Assembly (NCBI GenBank): GCA_002840435.1
Contig: PHAT01000005.1
Coordinates: 286,460-350,459 of the forward strand
Source: Deltaproteobacteria bacterium HGW-Deltaproteobacteria-6
Lineage (GTDB): Bacteria > Desulfobacterota > Syntrophia > Syntrophales > Smithellaceae
Direction: 5' to 3'
Length of the DNA stretch: 64,000 nt
The position numbers and the translations under genes were made by a program. The notes under the pieces are model-generated. The model searched no databases, had not been told where the DNA came from, and saw only the letters and a list, made by a program, of their open reading frames with translations. The first letter of the stretch is position 1; each line of letters opens with the position of its first letter. Positions 34,611 through 44,782 of this stretch are shown here, one piece after another.

Positions 34611-36067
34611 TATAACGTCGGCCTCCTTTTTTTCATGGCGGCGTTCTTTTCGTACGCCGAGGCAATTTGCAGCAGTTTGCCTTCCTCGAAATGACTGGCC
34701 AGAAACTGCACACCCAGGGGCAGCCCGGCAGCGGTAAAACCGCACGGCACGGAGATGCCCGGAATCCCCGCCAGATTGGCCGAGATGGTGAAGATGTCGG
34801 ACAGATACATTTGCAGCGGATCGTCTGTTTTCTCACCGATTTTAAACGCGGGTGTCGGCGCCGTGGGTGTGAGAATAACGTCGCATTGCTTAAAGGCTTC
34901 ATCAAAGTCCCGGCGAATCAGCGCCCGCACCTGCGATGCTTTGCCGTAATAGGCATCGTAATAACCGGCGGACAAGGCGTAGGTGCCGATCATGATGCGG
35001 CGTTTGACTTCTGCGCCAAACCCCTGCATGCGGGTTTTTTGATACATTTCAGCAAGGTCACGTGCATCCGCCGTTCGAAAACCATACTTCACACCGTCAT
35101 AACGCGCCAAGTTGGAAGAGGCCTCGGCCGGAGCAATGATGTAATAAACCGCCACACAGTACTTCGTATGCGGCAGAGAAATATCGATGCACTGGCCGCC
35201 GCACTGCTGCACAACCTCGATGGTTTTTTTAACGGCCGCGCTTACCTCCGGATCGATGCCTTCGATAAAATATTCTTTGGGGATGCCGATTCTCCACCCT
35301 TTGATATCGCGTCCGATAAATTGCCGGTAGTCGGGAACTTCCGTCCGGACGGACGTGGATTCTTTGGGATCATAGCCGGCCATTACATTCATCATGATCG
35401 CGCAGTCTTCCACATCTTTCGTAAAAGGTCCGAGCTGATCCAGTGACGACGCAAACGCGATCAAACCGAAACGCGACACGCGGCCGTAAGTGGGCTTCAG
35501 GCCGACAATACCGCAAAGAGCCGCCGGCTGCCGAATCGATCCGCCGGTATCGGAACCTATCGAAGCGATGCATTCGTCGGCGGCTACTGCCGTGGCCGAC
35601 CCACCGCTGGAGCCGCCCGGGATGCGTTCCAAATCCCACGGATTGCGCGTCGGACCAAAATACGATGTTTCCGTGGAGGAACCCATCGCGAATTCGTCCA
35701 TATTGGCTTTGCCTACAAACACAGCGCCGTTATCACGCAGTTTTTCCACGACTGTTGCGTCATAAGGCGGCACAAAATTATGCAGGATGTGCGAACCGCA
35801 GGTGGTCGTAATACCCTTCGTGCAGACGATATCTTTAAGCGCAATGGGAATTCCGCTTAACGGTCTGATATCGCCCTTTTTGATGTTCTCGTCGGCTTCG
35901 GCCGCCGCGGCCATTGCTTGTTCTTTCATCAGGCGGATGTATGAATGCACCCGATCTTCAACCGCGTCGATGCGTGAAAAAACGGACTCGGCCAGCTCTA
36001 CTGCCGTTACGCTGCCGCTTTTTATTTTTTCCTGCAGTTCATGAATGGTTAATGAATATAACTCCAT
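34610..36067 (-). CDS. gatA: Asp-tRNA(Asn)/Glu-tRNA(Gln) amidotransferase subunit A
   Basis: A 485-residue amidase-signature enzyme that frees ammonia from Gln or Asn for GatB. The Ser-cisSer-Lys triad is visible: the Lys in [11 protein letters not shown], and the two serines in [32 protein letters not shown]. The start [15 protein letters not shown] at 36067 is the usual GatA N-terminus. It lies between gatC (120 bases upstream) and gatB (coupled). Presence of GatCAB implies that Gln-tRNA or Asn-tRNA is made by transamidation in this organism. Confidence 0.96.
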   Translation of the reverse strand: MELYSLTIHELQEKIKSGSVTAVELAESVFSRIDAVEDRVHSYIRLMKEQAMAAAAEADENIKKGDIRPLSGIPIALKDIVCTKGITTTCGSHILHNFVPPYDATVVEKLRDNGAVFVGKANMDEFAMGSSTETSYFGPTRNPWDLERIPGGSSGGSATAVAADECIASIGSDTGGSIRQPAALCGIVGLKPTYGRVSRFGLIAFASSLDQLGPFTKDVEDCAIMMNVMAGYDPKESTSVRTEVPDYRQFIGRDIKGWRIGIPKEYFIEGIDPEVSAAVKKTIEVVQQCGGQCIDISLPHTKYCVAVYYIIAPAEASSNLARYDGVKYGFRTADARDLAEMYQKTRMQGFGAEVKRRIMIGTYALSAGYYDAYYGKASQVRALIRRDFDEAFKQCDVILTPTAPTPAFKIGEKTDDPLQMYLSDIFTISANLAGIPGISVPCGFTAAGLPLGVQFLASHFEEGKLLQIASAYEKNAAMKKRRPTL

Positions 36068-36187
36068 AAAATCCTCTATTTCTTTTATACAAATCTGTTC
36101 ATTTCGGAAAAAGTCAGAACTTTTGTGTACCTTCTTGTGACTTCGCTCCACCCCGGCAATTTTCAGGCTGCCAGGTTTCCGGAACGA

Positions 36188-36475
36188 TCAGTCAATAACT
36201 TTCGGCACCCGGAAAAACTCTCCACGCGCGTCGGGCGCGTTGGCCAGAGCACCCTCCGTTCCCAGCGAGTCCATCACCTTATCTTCACGAAAAGCATTGG
36301 TAACGGCAATCGCGTGAGTCATCGGCGCTACACCCGTCGTATCCAGCTCATTGAGCTGATCGATATAGAGCAAAATATCGTTGAGCTGAGCGGTAAATTT
36401 TTCCTTTTCCTGATCCGCAACTTCCAGCCGTGCTAATTTAGCAACGTATTCAACATCCTGTGTGCTTAGCTTCAA
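36188..36475 (-). CDS. gatC: Asp-tRNA(Asn)/Glu-tRNA(Gln) amidotransferase subunit C
   Basis: A 95-residue small subunit that wraps around GatA and GatB. LSTQDVEYVAKLARLEVADQE and ILLYIDQLNELDTTGV are typical, and the end REDKVMDSL...FFRVPKVID matches. The start is TTG at 36475; AGGAGG lies four bases before it, and no ATG fits. It opens the gatC-gatA-gatB-mtnA-HAD unit. An unusually weak start codon on the first gene may lower its translation. Confidence 0.94.
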   Translation of the reverse strand: MKLSTQDVEYVAKLARLEVADQEKEKFTAQLNDILLYIDQLNELDTTGVAPMTHAIAVTNAFREDKVMDSLGTEGALANAPDARGEFFRVPKVID

Positions 36476-36521
36476 AATACCTCCTTATACCAAAAGTTGC
36501 TATCAAACATTTCACTTGGTA

Positions 36522-37577
36522 TTAAAATACATCCCAGTAGCGCCGCATACCGGTAATCACTGATTGAATAGCCGGTTTGTTTTCCTCGTCGGCTTCATGC
36601 TCCATGGCATCCAGCTTTTTATCCGTGCAATGCGTTTCGTCAAACATCTCTTCCAGCGTCGCTTTGGCCGATCGGGCCAGGCCTACGACATTATAGCCGC
36701 CCTCCAGCACCGCCACGACCCGTCCTTTGCAGCATTTATCCGCAATATTGAGCAATACGCGTGCCATCGCGGCAAAGCCCTCCGGCGTAACACGCATTCC
36801 GCCCAGCGGGTCCTGATAATACGTATCGAATCCAGCCGAGACGAGAATCAATTCCGGTTTAAACGCATCCGCGATCGGCTCCAGAATTTTACGAAATGCC
36901 GCTATGAATGTCCCGTCAACCGCTCCGTGTCTGAGCGGCACATTGACCGTATAACCCAGAGCCTTACCCTCCCCTACCTCATGCAGGCTGCCCGTGCCCG
37001 GGTAATGGGGGTATTGATGCGTGGAAAAATACAAAACACGCCGGTCGGAATAAAAAATTTTCTGTGTTCCGTTACCGTGATGCAAGTCCCAATCCACAAT
37101 CATGATTTTTTTCAGGCCGTGCTTTTTCATCGCGTGCATTGCGCCAATGGCGACATTGTTAAAAATGCAAAAACCGGCGGAATTTCCCGTGCCCGCGTGA
37201 TGGCCGGGAGGACGCACAAATGCGAAAGCATTATTCACTTCTCCGGTCATCACACCGTCAATGGCATTCAACAGACCGCCTGCCGCCAGTCTGGCCGTAT
37301 CATAAGTTTCCGCGCTGGCTATGGTATCGGAATCGAGAAATACACAACTCTGCCCGGCAGTTCCGGCAATAGTGTCTATATAGGATGGCGTGTGGATGTA
37401 AGCGATTTCGTCACGACTGGCCATCCGGGGCTCAATATCAACATACTTCCAGGACATGTGAGGGTTATCCAGCATTTCATAAACGGACATCAGCCGCTCG
37501 GGACTCTCCGGATGCGAAAAGCTGGAAGCATGCCGCAAATAACGGCTATCTTTGACAATTCCAGTTTTTCGGGACAT
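36522..37577 (-). CDS. histone-deacetylase-family amidohydrolase (AcuC/HDAH-like)
   Basis: A 351-residue zinc deacetylase of the arginase/HDAC fold. RPPGHHAG gives the active-site His126-His127; DWDLHHGNGT supplies zinc ligands Asp164 and His166 and SAGFDTYYQDPLGGM the second Asp. The N-terminal HPESPERL motif is present. Bacterial members deacetylate acetylated lysines or polyamines; AcuC controls acetyl-CoA synthetase in Bacillus. No acetyltransferase or acs gene is near to support that role. It lies 46 bases upstream of gatC on the same strand, so it may or may not be co-transcribed. Confidence 0.92.
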   Translation of the reverse strand: MSRKTGIVKDSRYLRHASSFSHPESPERLMSVYEMLDNPHMSWKYVDIEPRMASRDEIAYIHTPSYIDTIAGTAGQSCVFLDSDTIASAETYDTARLAAGGLLNAIDGVMTGEVNNAFAFVRPPGHHAGTGNSAGFCIFNNVAIGAMHAMKKHGLKKIMIVDWDLHHGNGTQKIFYSDRRVLYFSTHQYPHYPGTGSLHEVGEGKALGYTVNVPLRHGAVDGTFIAAFRKILEPIADAFKPELILVSAGFDTYYQDPLGGMRVTPEGFAAMARVLLNIADKCCKGRVVAVLEGGYNVVGLARSAKATLEEMFDETHCTDKKLDAMEHEADEENKPAIQSVITGMRRYWDVF

Positions 37578-37662
37578 ACGCGCCTTCTTTCAGAAAAAGC
37601 TTTAGAGTGGCTGGACGTGTATCATAAATGATTTTAAAGAGCAAATGGTTCGAAACCGGGCG

Positions 37663-37863
37663 TTAAAGAGGGCGAAAGAACAAAAATTCAATGATTGCGT
37701 CGGGATTATCATAAATGCGCTCGAGTTGGCTTAGCCGCCGGCGGATGGCATCTTTCTTTAAAAATTCGGCTTTTTTGATTCGCAGTTCAAAATGCGGGAA
37801 GCAGCCGGACGAATAATATTGGCCCGAAGAGACTTTACAATAAAAAAGGGCAGTCACTTCCAT
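37663..37863 (-). CDS. small hypothetical protein, 66 residues
   Basis: This frame has ATG 37863 with AGGGG six bases upstream. It reads MEVTALFYCKVSSGQYYSSG and has a basic helix (RIKKAEFLKKDAIRRRLSQLERIYD) followed by an acidic-hydrophobic end. No family is recognised. It lies 23 bases downstream of tRNA-Leu on the same strand and could be expressed by read-through. The charged helix pattern favours a real protein, but a chance frame is possible. Confidence 0.45.
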   Translation of the reverse strand: MEVTALFYCKVSSGQYYSSGCFPHFELRIKKAEFLKKDAIRRRLSQLERIYDNPDAIIEFLFFRPL

Positions 37864-37886
37864 GACTAACCCCTTGATTCTTCAAA

Positions 37887-37973
37887 TGGTGCCGAAGAAT
37901 GGATTTGAACCATCACAGGCGTACACCTACTAGACCCTGAACCTAGCGCGTCTACCAATTCCGCCACTTCGGC
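37887..37973 (-). tRNA. tRNA-Leu (anticodon CAG)
   Basis: The 87-base minus-strand gene folds as a class II tRNA: acceptor GCCGAAG/CTTCGGC, anticodon stem CTAGG/TCTAG around loop TTCAGGG (anticodon CAG), a long variable arm, T-loop TTCAAAT and encoded CCA. All stems pair. Confidence 0.95.
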
Positions 37974-37985
37974 ACGAGAGAAGTG

Positions 37986-38013
37986 ACTATACTGAACGAA
38001 GGCATCTTGTCAA
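37986..38013 (-). promoter_or_regulatory. promoter of tRNA-Leu
   Basis: Minus-strand TTGACA (38013-38008), 16 bases, TATAGT (37991-37986). The -10 ends 13 bases before the tRNA 5' end, as expected for a tRNA promoter. Confidence 0.8.
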
Positions 38014-38088
38014 GTTAAAATGAACTTGAATTTAATACCCAAAATGCTATGTTGAAATGCTAATGAATTAAGTAATGGAAAAAAGATC

Positions 38089-39021
38089 ATGATTATTTTT
38101 GAAGGAATCAAATCGATAACCAAAGATTTCCGGGGGGCATTTGTCACCATCGGCAATTTTGACGGCGTTCATCTGAGCCATCAGCATATTTGTCGCAAAC
38201 TGGCTGCCGAAGCAAAAAGCGCCGGAAAAAAGTCTCTGGTGATTACCTTTGACCCGCATCCCAAGATGATCCTTCATCCGAATATCCGGCCCTTTTACCT
38301 GATTACCACCCGGACCGAAAAGATGGATTTGCTGGAAAGATGCGGCGTCGATGCGACGGTTATCATCACCTTTGACCAGCATTACTCCAAAACCACCGCC
38401 GAGCAGTTTGTGCAGGGGTTTTTGTGGGAAAAGCTGGCTATCACTAAAATTATTATCGGCCATGACTACACGTTCGGCCAGGCCAGACAGGGCAATGACG
38501 CCTACCTGAAGGCCCAGGGACGAAAACTGGGTTTTTCCGTGGAAGTGATTAAGGCGTTTAAAATCGACGATGAGATCGTCAGCAGCACGCTGATCCGCAA
38601 TTACATTCTGGCAGGCAATGTCCGGACCGCCGCGAAGTTAATGGGGCGTTATTATAATGTTGCGGGCGCCGTAGTTACCGGAGCGGGCCGCGGCACAGGC
38701 CTGGGATATCCCACCGCCAATATCGAACCGGAAAAGGAACTGCTGCCGCCGCCGGGAATTTACGCGGCATTTGTTATGGTCGATGACCATCGATTCATGG
38801 GGGCGCTCAATATTGGAGCCAAACCTACTTTTGAAGACTACACATCCACGTTTGAGGTATTCCTTTTGGACTATACAGGCGACCTGCGCGGAAATAAAAT
38901 AAATGTGCTTTTTGTGGAGAAATTGCGGGACATTGTCAAATTTGACGGTCCCGAAAGCTTGAAGCGACAGATCGCGCTGGATGTCGAAAGAACGAAAGAA
39001 ATATTAAAATCAAACAAATAA
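38089..39021 (+). CDS. ribF: bifunctional riboflavin kinase/FMN adenylyltransferase
   Basis: A 310-residue enzyme that makes FMN and FAD. The N-terminal nucleotidyltransferase half has VTIGNFDGVHLSHQHI, TFDPHPKMIL and an ISSTxIR-like SSTLIRNYI near 164-172. The C-terminal riboflavin kinase half has GRGTGLGYPTANIEP and GALNIGAKPTF. The length is normal. It starts after a weak ribosome-binding site, divergent from tRNA-Leu. asd follows 19 bases later. No FMN riboswitch is visible upstream. Confidence 0.94.
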   Translation: MIIFEGIKSITKDFRGAFVTIGNFDGVHLSHQHICRKLAAEAKSAGKKSLVITFDPHPKMILHPNIRPFYLITTRTEKMDLLERCGVDATVIITFDQHYSKTTAEQFVQGFLWEKLAITKIIIGHDYTFGQARQGNDAYLKAQGRKLGFSVEVIKAFKIDDEIVSSTLIRNYILAGNVRTAAKLMGRYYNVAGAVVTGAGRGTGLGYPTANIEPEKELLPPPGIYAAFVMVDDHRFMGALNIGAKPTFEDYTSTFEVFLLDYTGDLRGNKINVLFVEKLRDIVKFDGPESLKRQIALDVERTKEILKSNK

Positions 39022-39040
39022 TTTTGGAGGAAATAGTTTT

Positions 39041-40120
39041 ATGTTAAAAATTGCCATTGTGGGCGCGACCGGCATCGTCGGACAGCAGGCGATTGTCAGT
39101 TTACTCGGACATCCCTGGTTTAAAATAACCAAACTGGTTGCCTCGGAGCGCTCGGCAGAAAAGAAGTATATCGACGCGCTGCGGGATGCCAACGGCTCCA
39201 TCCGCTGGTGGTGCACGGAAGAGCTTCCCGAAGACATCGCTAATATGGTTGTGGAAGAAGCGGCCAGCTTTGATCCGACATCCGTAGATATTATTTTTTC
39301 GACCATGGATACCGGTCCTGCCAAGGAACTTGAACCGAAATACGCAAAAACCACTCCGGTCATCAGCACCGCCTCCGCGTTTCGCTATGAAGCCGACACC
39401 CCGATTCTGGTGGGCGGCGTCAATATGGAACATGCGGCGCTTCTGGACATTCAGAGGAAGAACCGCGGCTGGAAGGGATTCATTTCGCCCAAATCCAACT
39501 GCACCATCGCCGGCCTGGTTGTTTCTTTAAAACCGATTCTGGACAACTTTGGCGTCAAGCAGGTCATGATGACCTCGCTGCAGGCCATGTCCGGCGCGGG
39601 CCGCACCCCGGGGCTTTCCGCGATGGATATGATGGAAAATGTTGTTCCGTATATCGCGGGCGAAGAACCGAAAGTGGAAACCGAGCCGCAGAAAATCCTT
39701 GGCAAGATGATGGGGGAGAAGATTGTCAACGCCCCGTTCGGCATCACCGCCGCGTGCAACCGTGTGCCGGTGCTGGACGGACATCTGGTGTGCGCATTCG
39801 TGCAAACCGAAAAGCCCTGCACGCCGGAAGATGTAAAACGGGTGATGGTCGAGTACGGCAAAGACTTTGCGGAACTGCATCTGCCCAGTTCACCCGCCCA
39901 TCTGATCGATGTGACCGATGATCCGTTCCGCCCGCAGCCGCGCGTGGATCGCGACAAAGGCGGCGGTATGACCGTCACCGTCGGCCGAATCCGCAAGGAT
40001 CCGATCATTGAAAATGGCATCAAGTATGTCTGCCTGGCGCACAACACCAAATTGGGGGCGGCTAAAGGCGCTTTGCAAACCGCTGAGTATCTGGTCAAAA
40101 ATTATCTTAAACTCGTCTAA
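39041..40120 (+). CDS. asd: aspartate-semialdehyde dehydrogenase (archaeal/fungal-type)
   Basis: A 359-residue enzyme reducing aspartyl phosphate with NADPH, for Lys, Thr and Met synthesis. NADP site GATGIVGQQ (8-16); catalytic Cys154 in SPKSNCTIAGL; the His is in the HLVCAF region. The spacing and length match the archaeal/fungal subgroup rather than the typical 340-residue bacterial form. TTTGGAGG precedes the ATG. It may be co-transcribed with ribF. Two strong hairpins follow. A malonyl-CoA-reductase-like relative is conceivable but less likely. Confidence 0.9.
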   Translation: MLKIAIVGATGIVGQQAIVSLLGHPWFKITKLVASERSAEKKYIDALRDANGSIRWWCTEELPEDIANMVVEEAASFDPTSVDIIFSTMDTGPAKELEPKYAKTTPVISTASAFRYEADTPILVGGVNMEHAALLDIQRKNRGWKGFISPKSNCTIAGLVVSLKPILDNFGVKQVMMTSLQAMSGAGRTPGLSAMDMMENVVPYIAGEEPKVETEPQKILGKMMGEKIVNAPFGITAACNRVPVLDGHLVCAFVQTEKPCTPEDVKRVMVEYGKDFAELHLPSSPAHLIDVTDDPFRPQPRVDRDKGGGMTVTVGRIRKDPIIENGIKYVCLAHNTKLGAAKGALQTAEYLVKNYLKLV

Positions 40121-40129
40121 CCGTAACAA

Positions 40130-40250
40130 CGGGAGAGGAAAAGTGCGGCAGATGCCGCCTTCCCTCTCCCGCCATCATCAAAAGCACAAACAGTCTAAAC
40201 GAACGAACCCCGCATCCGGAAGGCCAAGGTATTGCCCCGGATGCGGGGTT
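40130..40250. repeat. two strong hairpins after asd
   Basis: The first (40130-40171) pairs CGGGAGAGG with CCTCTCCCG-like sequence around an inner GCGGC/GCCGC stem. The second (40206-40250) is a perfect 14-bp stem, AACCCCGCATCCGG, with a 17-base loop. Neither has a T-run. They may end transcription of asd and of the convergent Cys-rich gene. Confidence 0.7.
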
Positions 40251-40296
40251 GAAATTGATAGAGCAGGAATGGATGGCTCACGCGCGGATAAAAAGC

Positions 40297-40731
40297 CTAA
40301 TTTGCTTTTCCGATTTCTTCTTTATCATTTTTTATCCATGCCTTGCATGAAGCGGACACAACGTTTTCATGCTGATAAATACATTTTCCGATTCCCCCCG
40401 GCTGGAGATCGGCGTCTTTGCAGAATTTATTGATGTCGGCTTTACAATCCTGACGGAATCTCATCTTCCCTTTTGCTATTTCTCTTCTTTCCCCCTTCAA
40501 GCCTTCCATTTTCACTTCATAATCTCTGCATTCTTTAGTCAGCTCTCTTTCATGTTGTTCCAGACATCTCATGATTCCGTTATTTTCGGGTTTGACGTTT
40601 TTACAGAACTTTTCAATATCTTTCTTGCATGGGTTCTTGCCCGCCGCATCTACATTGGAACTGAACGCTACCAGCATACACAAAACAGCCAGCACTTTAA
40701 CGGTGAAATAAAATCTTTCCATCTGTTTCAT
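40297..40731 (-). CDS. secreted Cys-rich protein with two GLG1-type repeats
   Basis: A 144-residue protein with a signal peptide (cleavage after VDAAG, about residue 30) and two repeats of about 40 residues. Each starts C-K-x-DI-x-KFCK, has a central I-x-x-C (IMRCLEQHE, IGKCIYQHE) and ends EC or SC. This is the cysteine-rich GLG1 repeat known from Golgi apparatus protein 1 and found in some bacterial secreted proteins. Four Cys per repeat can form disulfides, so it belongs in the oxidising periplasm or outside. The Lys/Glu-rich linker is helical. Function in bacteria is unknown. It is monocistronic. Confidence 0.82.
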   Translation of the reverse strand: MKQMERFYFTVKVLAVLCMLVAFSSNVDAAGKNPCKKDIEKFCKNVKPENNGIMRCLEQHERELTKECRDYEVKMEGLKGERREIAKGKMRFRQDCKADINKFCKDADLQPGGIGKCIYQHENVVSASCKAWIKNDKEEIGKAN

Positions 40732-41055
40732 TTTTCCCTCCTTCTTTTTTACTACAAACAGCGCAGCCGGTTTTTGTTTTTAGGCTATGCCTGTCTCTTT
40801 AATTGGCCTTGATAAGTCCGACGACCGGGTATCTACTTTACTTGAGGCAAGAAAGCACGCGTATTGTTAGATTAATACGAGCCGGCAGGACAGAAAGCAA
40901 TGGTAGTTAAGTAATAGCTTATTGACAGGTATAAGCCATCAAAAATGATGATCAAATATAAAGGATGGCAGAGTGTTTCTATGGAGTATTTAGAGCGATT
41001 GTCTTCCTGACGGACAAGCCGCCAAAAAAAATGCATATCAGGCAATATGACCATG
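40732..41055. other. 324-base spacer upstream of the Cys-rich gene
   Basis: It must hold the promoter of the Cys-rich gene and the end of the lipA transcript. I see no clear hairpin, consensus promoter or gene in it. Confidence 0.45.
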
Positions 41056-41928
41056 TTACTTGAATGTCCCCGCCCTCGCCGCGTGATAGGAGCTGCGCAC
41101 CAGGGGTCCTGCCTCTACATGTTGAAAACCTTTTGAGTAGGCGATTTCCTTGAACACGGCAAATTCATCGGGATGGTAATATTTGGCAACCGGCCAGTGT
41201 TTGAGCGTTGGCTGCTGATACTGCCCGATCGTCAGACGGGCGCAGGAAACGGATGCCAGATCATCGATCAGTCGCAGGACATCTTCCTTCTTTTCACCAA
41301 AGCCCACCATAAAGCCGCTTTTGGAAACAACCGGGGTTGACGCGACGCGGAAAAGCAATTGAAGAGAATGATGATAATCACCCTGCGGACGCAGCCCGCC
41401 AAACAGCGGCAAAACCACTTCCATATTGTGATTGATGACATCGGGCCTGGCGGCAATTACTTTTTCCAGCGCCCCGGGCTTATTTCGAAAATCGGGAATC
41501 AGGACTTCGATTTTACAGCCCGGAGCAGCTTGACGCAGCCGGGTAATGCAGTCGGCAAAGGCCTGCGCTCCGCCGTCTTGCAAATCGTCCCGTGTCACGG
41601 ATGTGATGACGACATAATTCAGATTCATTATTTTTGTTGCCAGGATCAGATGCTCAACTTCCTTTTCATCGACAGGCAAAGGCTGATCGTGAGCAACATT
41701 GCAATAAAGGCAGTCTCTGGTGCAGATGTTGCCGAGAATCAAAAACGTGGCGGTGCCGCTTTGAAAGCATTCGGCCATGTTGGGACAGGCCGCTTCCTGA
41801 CAGACGGTATGCAGCCTAAGGCCGGAAAGCGTTGAGCGGATTTGACGGCAGCCGTCAGCATAAGGCGGACGCACTTTGAGCCAGGGAGGTTTACGCAGAA
41901 TTTCAGGGTTTTGCCGGTTGTTGATCAT
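41056..41928 (-). CDS. lipA: lipoyl synthase
   Basis: A 290-residue radical SAM enzyme that inserts two sulfurs into octanoyl groups. The auxiliary cluster uses Cys43, Cys48 and Cys54 (C-x4-C-x5-C), the radical SAM cluster Cys69, Cys73 and Cys76, and the C-terminal RSSY motif (LVRSSYHA) is present. ATG 41928 gives the usual N-terminus; a start at 41970 would add a short hydrophobic stretch. It lies 69 bases after gcvPB on the same strand, so the enzyme that lipoylates GcvH is made with the glycine cleavage genes. No lipB or lplA is in the window. Confidence 0.94.
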   Translation of the reverse strand: MINNRQNPEILRKPPWLKVRPPYADGCRQIRSTLSGLRLHTVCQEAACPNMAECFQSGTATFLILGNICTRDCLYCNVAHDQPLPVDEKEVEHLILATKIMNLNYVVITSVTRDDLQDGGAQAFADCITRLRQAAPGCKIEVLIPDFRNKPGALEKVIAARPDVINHNMEVVLPLFGGLRPQGDYHHSLQLLFRVASTPVVSKSGFMVGFGEKKEDVLRLIDDLASVSCARLTIGQYQQPTLKHWPVAKYYHPDEFAVFKEIAYSKGFQHVEAGPLVRSSYHAARAGTFK

Positions 41929-41997
41929 GAAGAGAGCCAGGGAAATTTGCAGGGAACAGCTAAAGGACATTCCCTGCGGTTTCGTTATAATGATTGC

Positions 41998-43440
41998 TTA
42001 TGGTTTCTTCCAGCAAACATCCGGTTTGCGGGCGGCCAGCACTTCATCAAGACGGTTTACCGGCGTGGACAGTGGTGCGTCTTTCACCCGCTGCGGGTCT
42101 TCCTTTGCCTCCCGGGCAATGGCGATCATGGCATCGCAGAATGTGTCGAGCGTTTCCTTGCTTTCCGTTTCGGTCGGTTCAATCATAATGGCTTCAGGCA
42201 CAATAAGGGGGAAGTAAATCGTCGGCGGATGATAACCGAAATCGATCAACCGCTTGGCCATGTCGCTGGTATGCACACCGTTTTCGGCTACCTGACGATT
42301 CCCGGAAAAAACGCACTCGTGCATGCACACACGGTCAAAAGGCAGATCAAAATAGGGCTTTAATCTTTCCTTGATGTAGTTGGCATTGAGCACGGCCATT
42401 TCCGTAGCGCGCGTCAGACCTTCCGCACCCAGTGAACGGATATAGGTGTAGGCCTTGACAATCACATTAAAGTTTCCGTAAAAGGCGCGCACCCGGCCGA
42501 TTGTATCGGGAAAATCCGAAGACCATGCGTAGGTCGCGTCATTTTTTATAATCCGGGGCACCGGCAGAAAATTCACCAGTTTGGCGCCTACACCCACCGG
42601 ACCGCTGCCGGGGCCGCCGCAGCCGTGCGGCGTGGAAAATGTCTTGTGCAAATTCAATTGAATGACGTCAAACCCCAGATCGCCGGGCCTCGTCTTTCCC
42701 AGAAACGCGTTGGCGTTGGCGCCGTCACCGTAAAGCAGCCCGCCTTTACCGTGAATGATTTGCGCCACTTTTTCGATATTGCGTTCAAAAAGGCCCAGCG
42801 TATTGGGATTGGTGAGCATTAATCCCGCCACATCCTCCGTCATTAATGATTCCAGATGCTCAAGATCAACGCCGCCTTCAGGATTGGAACGCAGGGTCAC
42901 CGTGTCAAAACCGCACAGCGCACCGGAGGCGGGATTGGTTCCGTGCGCGGCATCGGGAATCAAAATCAGATGGCGCGCTTCACCCTTCTGTTCATAATAT
43001 TTCTTGATCATCATGACGCCGGTCAGTTCGCCGTGCGCTCCGGCCGCGGGTTGCAGCGTAAAATCGGCCATGCCGAAGATGTTGCTCAAAAGCTTCTGCA
43101 TGTCATACATTAATTCCAGATTACCCTGGGCAAATTCATCCGCCGCTTCGGGGTGTAATCCGGTAAAACCGGGCAGGGCCGCAACATTCTCATTAATCTT
43201 GGGATTGTATTTCATGGTGCAGGAACCCAGCGGATAAAACCCGAGATCGACGCCGAAATTTCGCCGCGATAGATTGGTATAATGCCGCACCAGATCTACT
43301 TCCGCCACTTCGGGCAGATCCAGATCATCCCGCAAATATTTTCCGCCGATTACTTCCCCGAGATTAATGGCCGGCACATCGCTTGCGGGTATGTCCGCCG
43401 CACTGCGTCCGGATTTACTTCTTTCAAAAATGAGTTCCAT
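41998..43440 (-). CDS. gcvPB: glycine dehydrogenase (decarboxylating) subunit 2
   Basis: A 480-residue PLP-binding half of the split P-protein. The PLP Lys lies in [22 protein letters not shown], near residue 265, and [11 protein letters not shown] and [14 protein letters not shown] are conserved. It decarboxylates glycine and passes aminomethyl to lipoyl-GcvH. ATG 43440 matches the normal N-terminus [12 protein letters not shown], and it starts 11 bases after gcvPA. The split alpha2beta2 form is usual in anaerobes and Firmicutes. Confidence 0.96.
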   Translation of the reverse strand: MELIFERSKSGRSAADIPASDVPAINLGEVIGGKYLRDDLDLPEVAEVDLVRHYTNLSRRNFGVDLGFYPLGSCTMKYNPKINENVAALPGFTGLHPEAADEFAQGNLELMYDMQKLLSNIFGMADFTLQPAAGAHGELTGVMMIKKYYEQKGEARHLILIPDAAHGTNPASGALCGFDTVTLRSNPEGGVDLEHLESLMTEDVAGLMLTNPNTLGLFERNIEKVAQIIHGKGGLLYGDGANANAFLGKTRPGDLGFDVIQLNLHKTFSTPHGCGGPGSGPVGVGAKLVNFLPVPRIIKNDATYAWSSDFPDTIGRVRAFYGNFNVIVKAYTYIRSLGAEGLTRATEMAVLNANYIKERLKPYFDLPFDRVCMHECVFSGNRQVAENGVHTSDMAKRLIDFGYHPPTIYFPLIVPEAIMIEPTETESKETLDTFCDAMIAIAREAKEDPQRVKDAPLSTPVNRLDEVLAARKPDVCWKKP

Positions 43441-43451
43441 CCCCGTTCCCC

Positions 43452-44777
43452 TTATTTTATGATCTCTACCACTCGATCCATATCTTCTTTGGAGAGCATT
43501 TCCGTCGCACAAAAGAGCAGCGTATTATCCAGTTCCTGATAATCTTTCTGCAAATCATAAGCGCCGATCATCCCTGCCGCCGACAACTTTTTATTGACCG
43601 TTCGGACATCGGGACTGCGCAGGGCAAATTCATTATAAACGGGAGCGGAAAAAACCTCCTTCCATCCCGGCAGTTGCAGAAGTTTGTTTTTCAGATATTG
43701 CGTTTTGTAGATATTGAGCTCAGCCAGCCGCTTAAGATTCCTGCCCAGAGCGGCCAGATAAACGCCAGCCGCAAGCGCGCAGAGCGCTTCATTGGAGCAG
43801 ATGTTGGACGTCGCCTTTTCCCGGCGGATATGCTGCTCACGTGTCTGCAGCGTCAGAACGAATCCGCGTTTGCCGTTTTTATCGACCGTCGCACCGGCAA
43901 GCCGGCCCGGAATACGTCGCAGAAATTTTTCCCGCGCGGCAAAAATTCCCAGATAAGGGCCGCCGTAGTTGACCGGATTACCGAAGCTCTGCCCCTCACC
44001 AACAACAAAATCCGCGCCGGAGGCCCCAGCCGGTTGCAGGATGCCCAGCGATGTGCCGTCGGTAAACCCGGCAATCAGCAGGGCGCCATTTTCATGAGCG
44101 GCTGCGGCAATCGGTGTGATATCTTCAATGCATCCGAAAAAATTCGGGCTTTGCACGACGACCGCCGCAACGCTGTCATCCAGCGCATTTTTCAGTGCGG
44201 CCAAATCAGACTGGCCGGTTGCCGCATAAGGCATCTCGGTGATGGTATAACCGTTCGACCAGCAGTAGGTCTGCAAAACCTGCCGGTACTGCGGATTGAC
44301 CGAACGGGCAACAACAATCCTTGAACGGTTGGACATCTTGCCGCAGAGCACCGCCGCTTCCGCCATGGCCGAAGCGCCGTCATACATGGAGGCATTGGCG
44401 ATCTCCGTTCCGGTCAAATGAGCGATCATGGTCTGGTATTCGTAAATGGCCTGTAAAATGCCCTGGCTGATTTCCGCCTGGTAAGGGGTATAGGCGGTGT
44501 AAAATTCGGCGCGCCCGATGATATGGCCGACCACTGCGGGAATGTAATGAGCATAAGCGCCCGCGCCGGTAAGTGTTACGCGCGGCGCCATATTTTTCCG
44601 GCTCATCGCCTGCATCAGTCCGAATGTTTCCTGCTCGGATAAAGAAGCCGGTATGCCGGGCATTTGCTTGATGCGGAATTTTTGCGGGATATCGGCAAAC
44701 AGTTCTTCAATGCTTCCTACGCCGATAGCCGCCTGCATTTGATTGATATCGTGAGGCGTGTGGGGGCAATAGTCCAT
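43452..44777 (-). CDS. gcvPA: glycine dehydrogenase (decarboxylating) subunit 1
   Basis: The 441-residue partner of GcvPB. The N-terminus reads [19 protein letters not shown], then the family stretches [34 protein letters not shown] and [14 protein letters not shown]. It has the aminotransferase fold without the PLP Lys. It begins five bases after gcvH, so the cluster gcvT-gcvH-gcvPA-gcvPB is tightly packed. Confidence 0.96.
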   Translation of the reverse strand: MDYCPHTPHDINQMQAAIGVGSIEELFADIPQKFRIKQMPGIPASLSEQETFGLMQAMSRKNMAPRVTLTGAGAYAHYIPAVVGHIIGRAEFYTAYTPYQAEISQGILQAIYEYQTMIAHLTGTEIANASMYDGASAMAEAAVLCGKMSNRSRIVVARSVNPQYRQVLQTYCWSNGYTITEMPYAATGQSDLAALKNALDDSVAAVVVQSPNFFGCIEDITPIAAAAHENGALLIAGFTDGTSLGILQPAGASGADFVVGEGQSFGNPVNYGGPYLGIFAAREKFLRRIPGRLAGATVDKNGKRGFVLTLQTREQHIRREKATSNICSNEALCALAAGVYLAALGRNLKRLAELNIYKTQYLKNKLLQLPGWKEVFSAPVYNEFALRSPDVRTVNKKLSAAGMIGAYDLQKDYQELDNTLLFCATEMLSKEDMDRVVEIIK

Positions 44778-44782
44778 TTTGT

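Noticed and set aside
38014-38088. FMN riboswitch before ribF
   Set aside because: The spacer is too short and lacks the conserved RFN cores.
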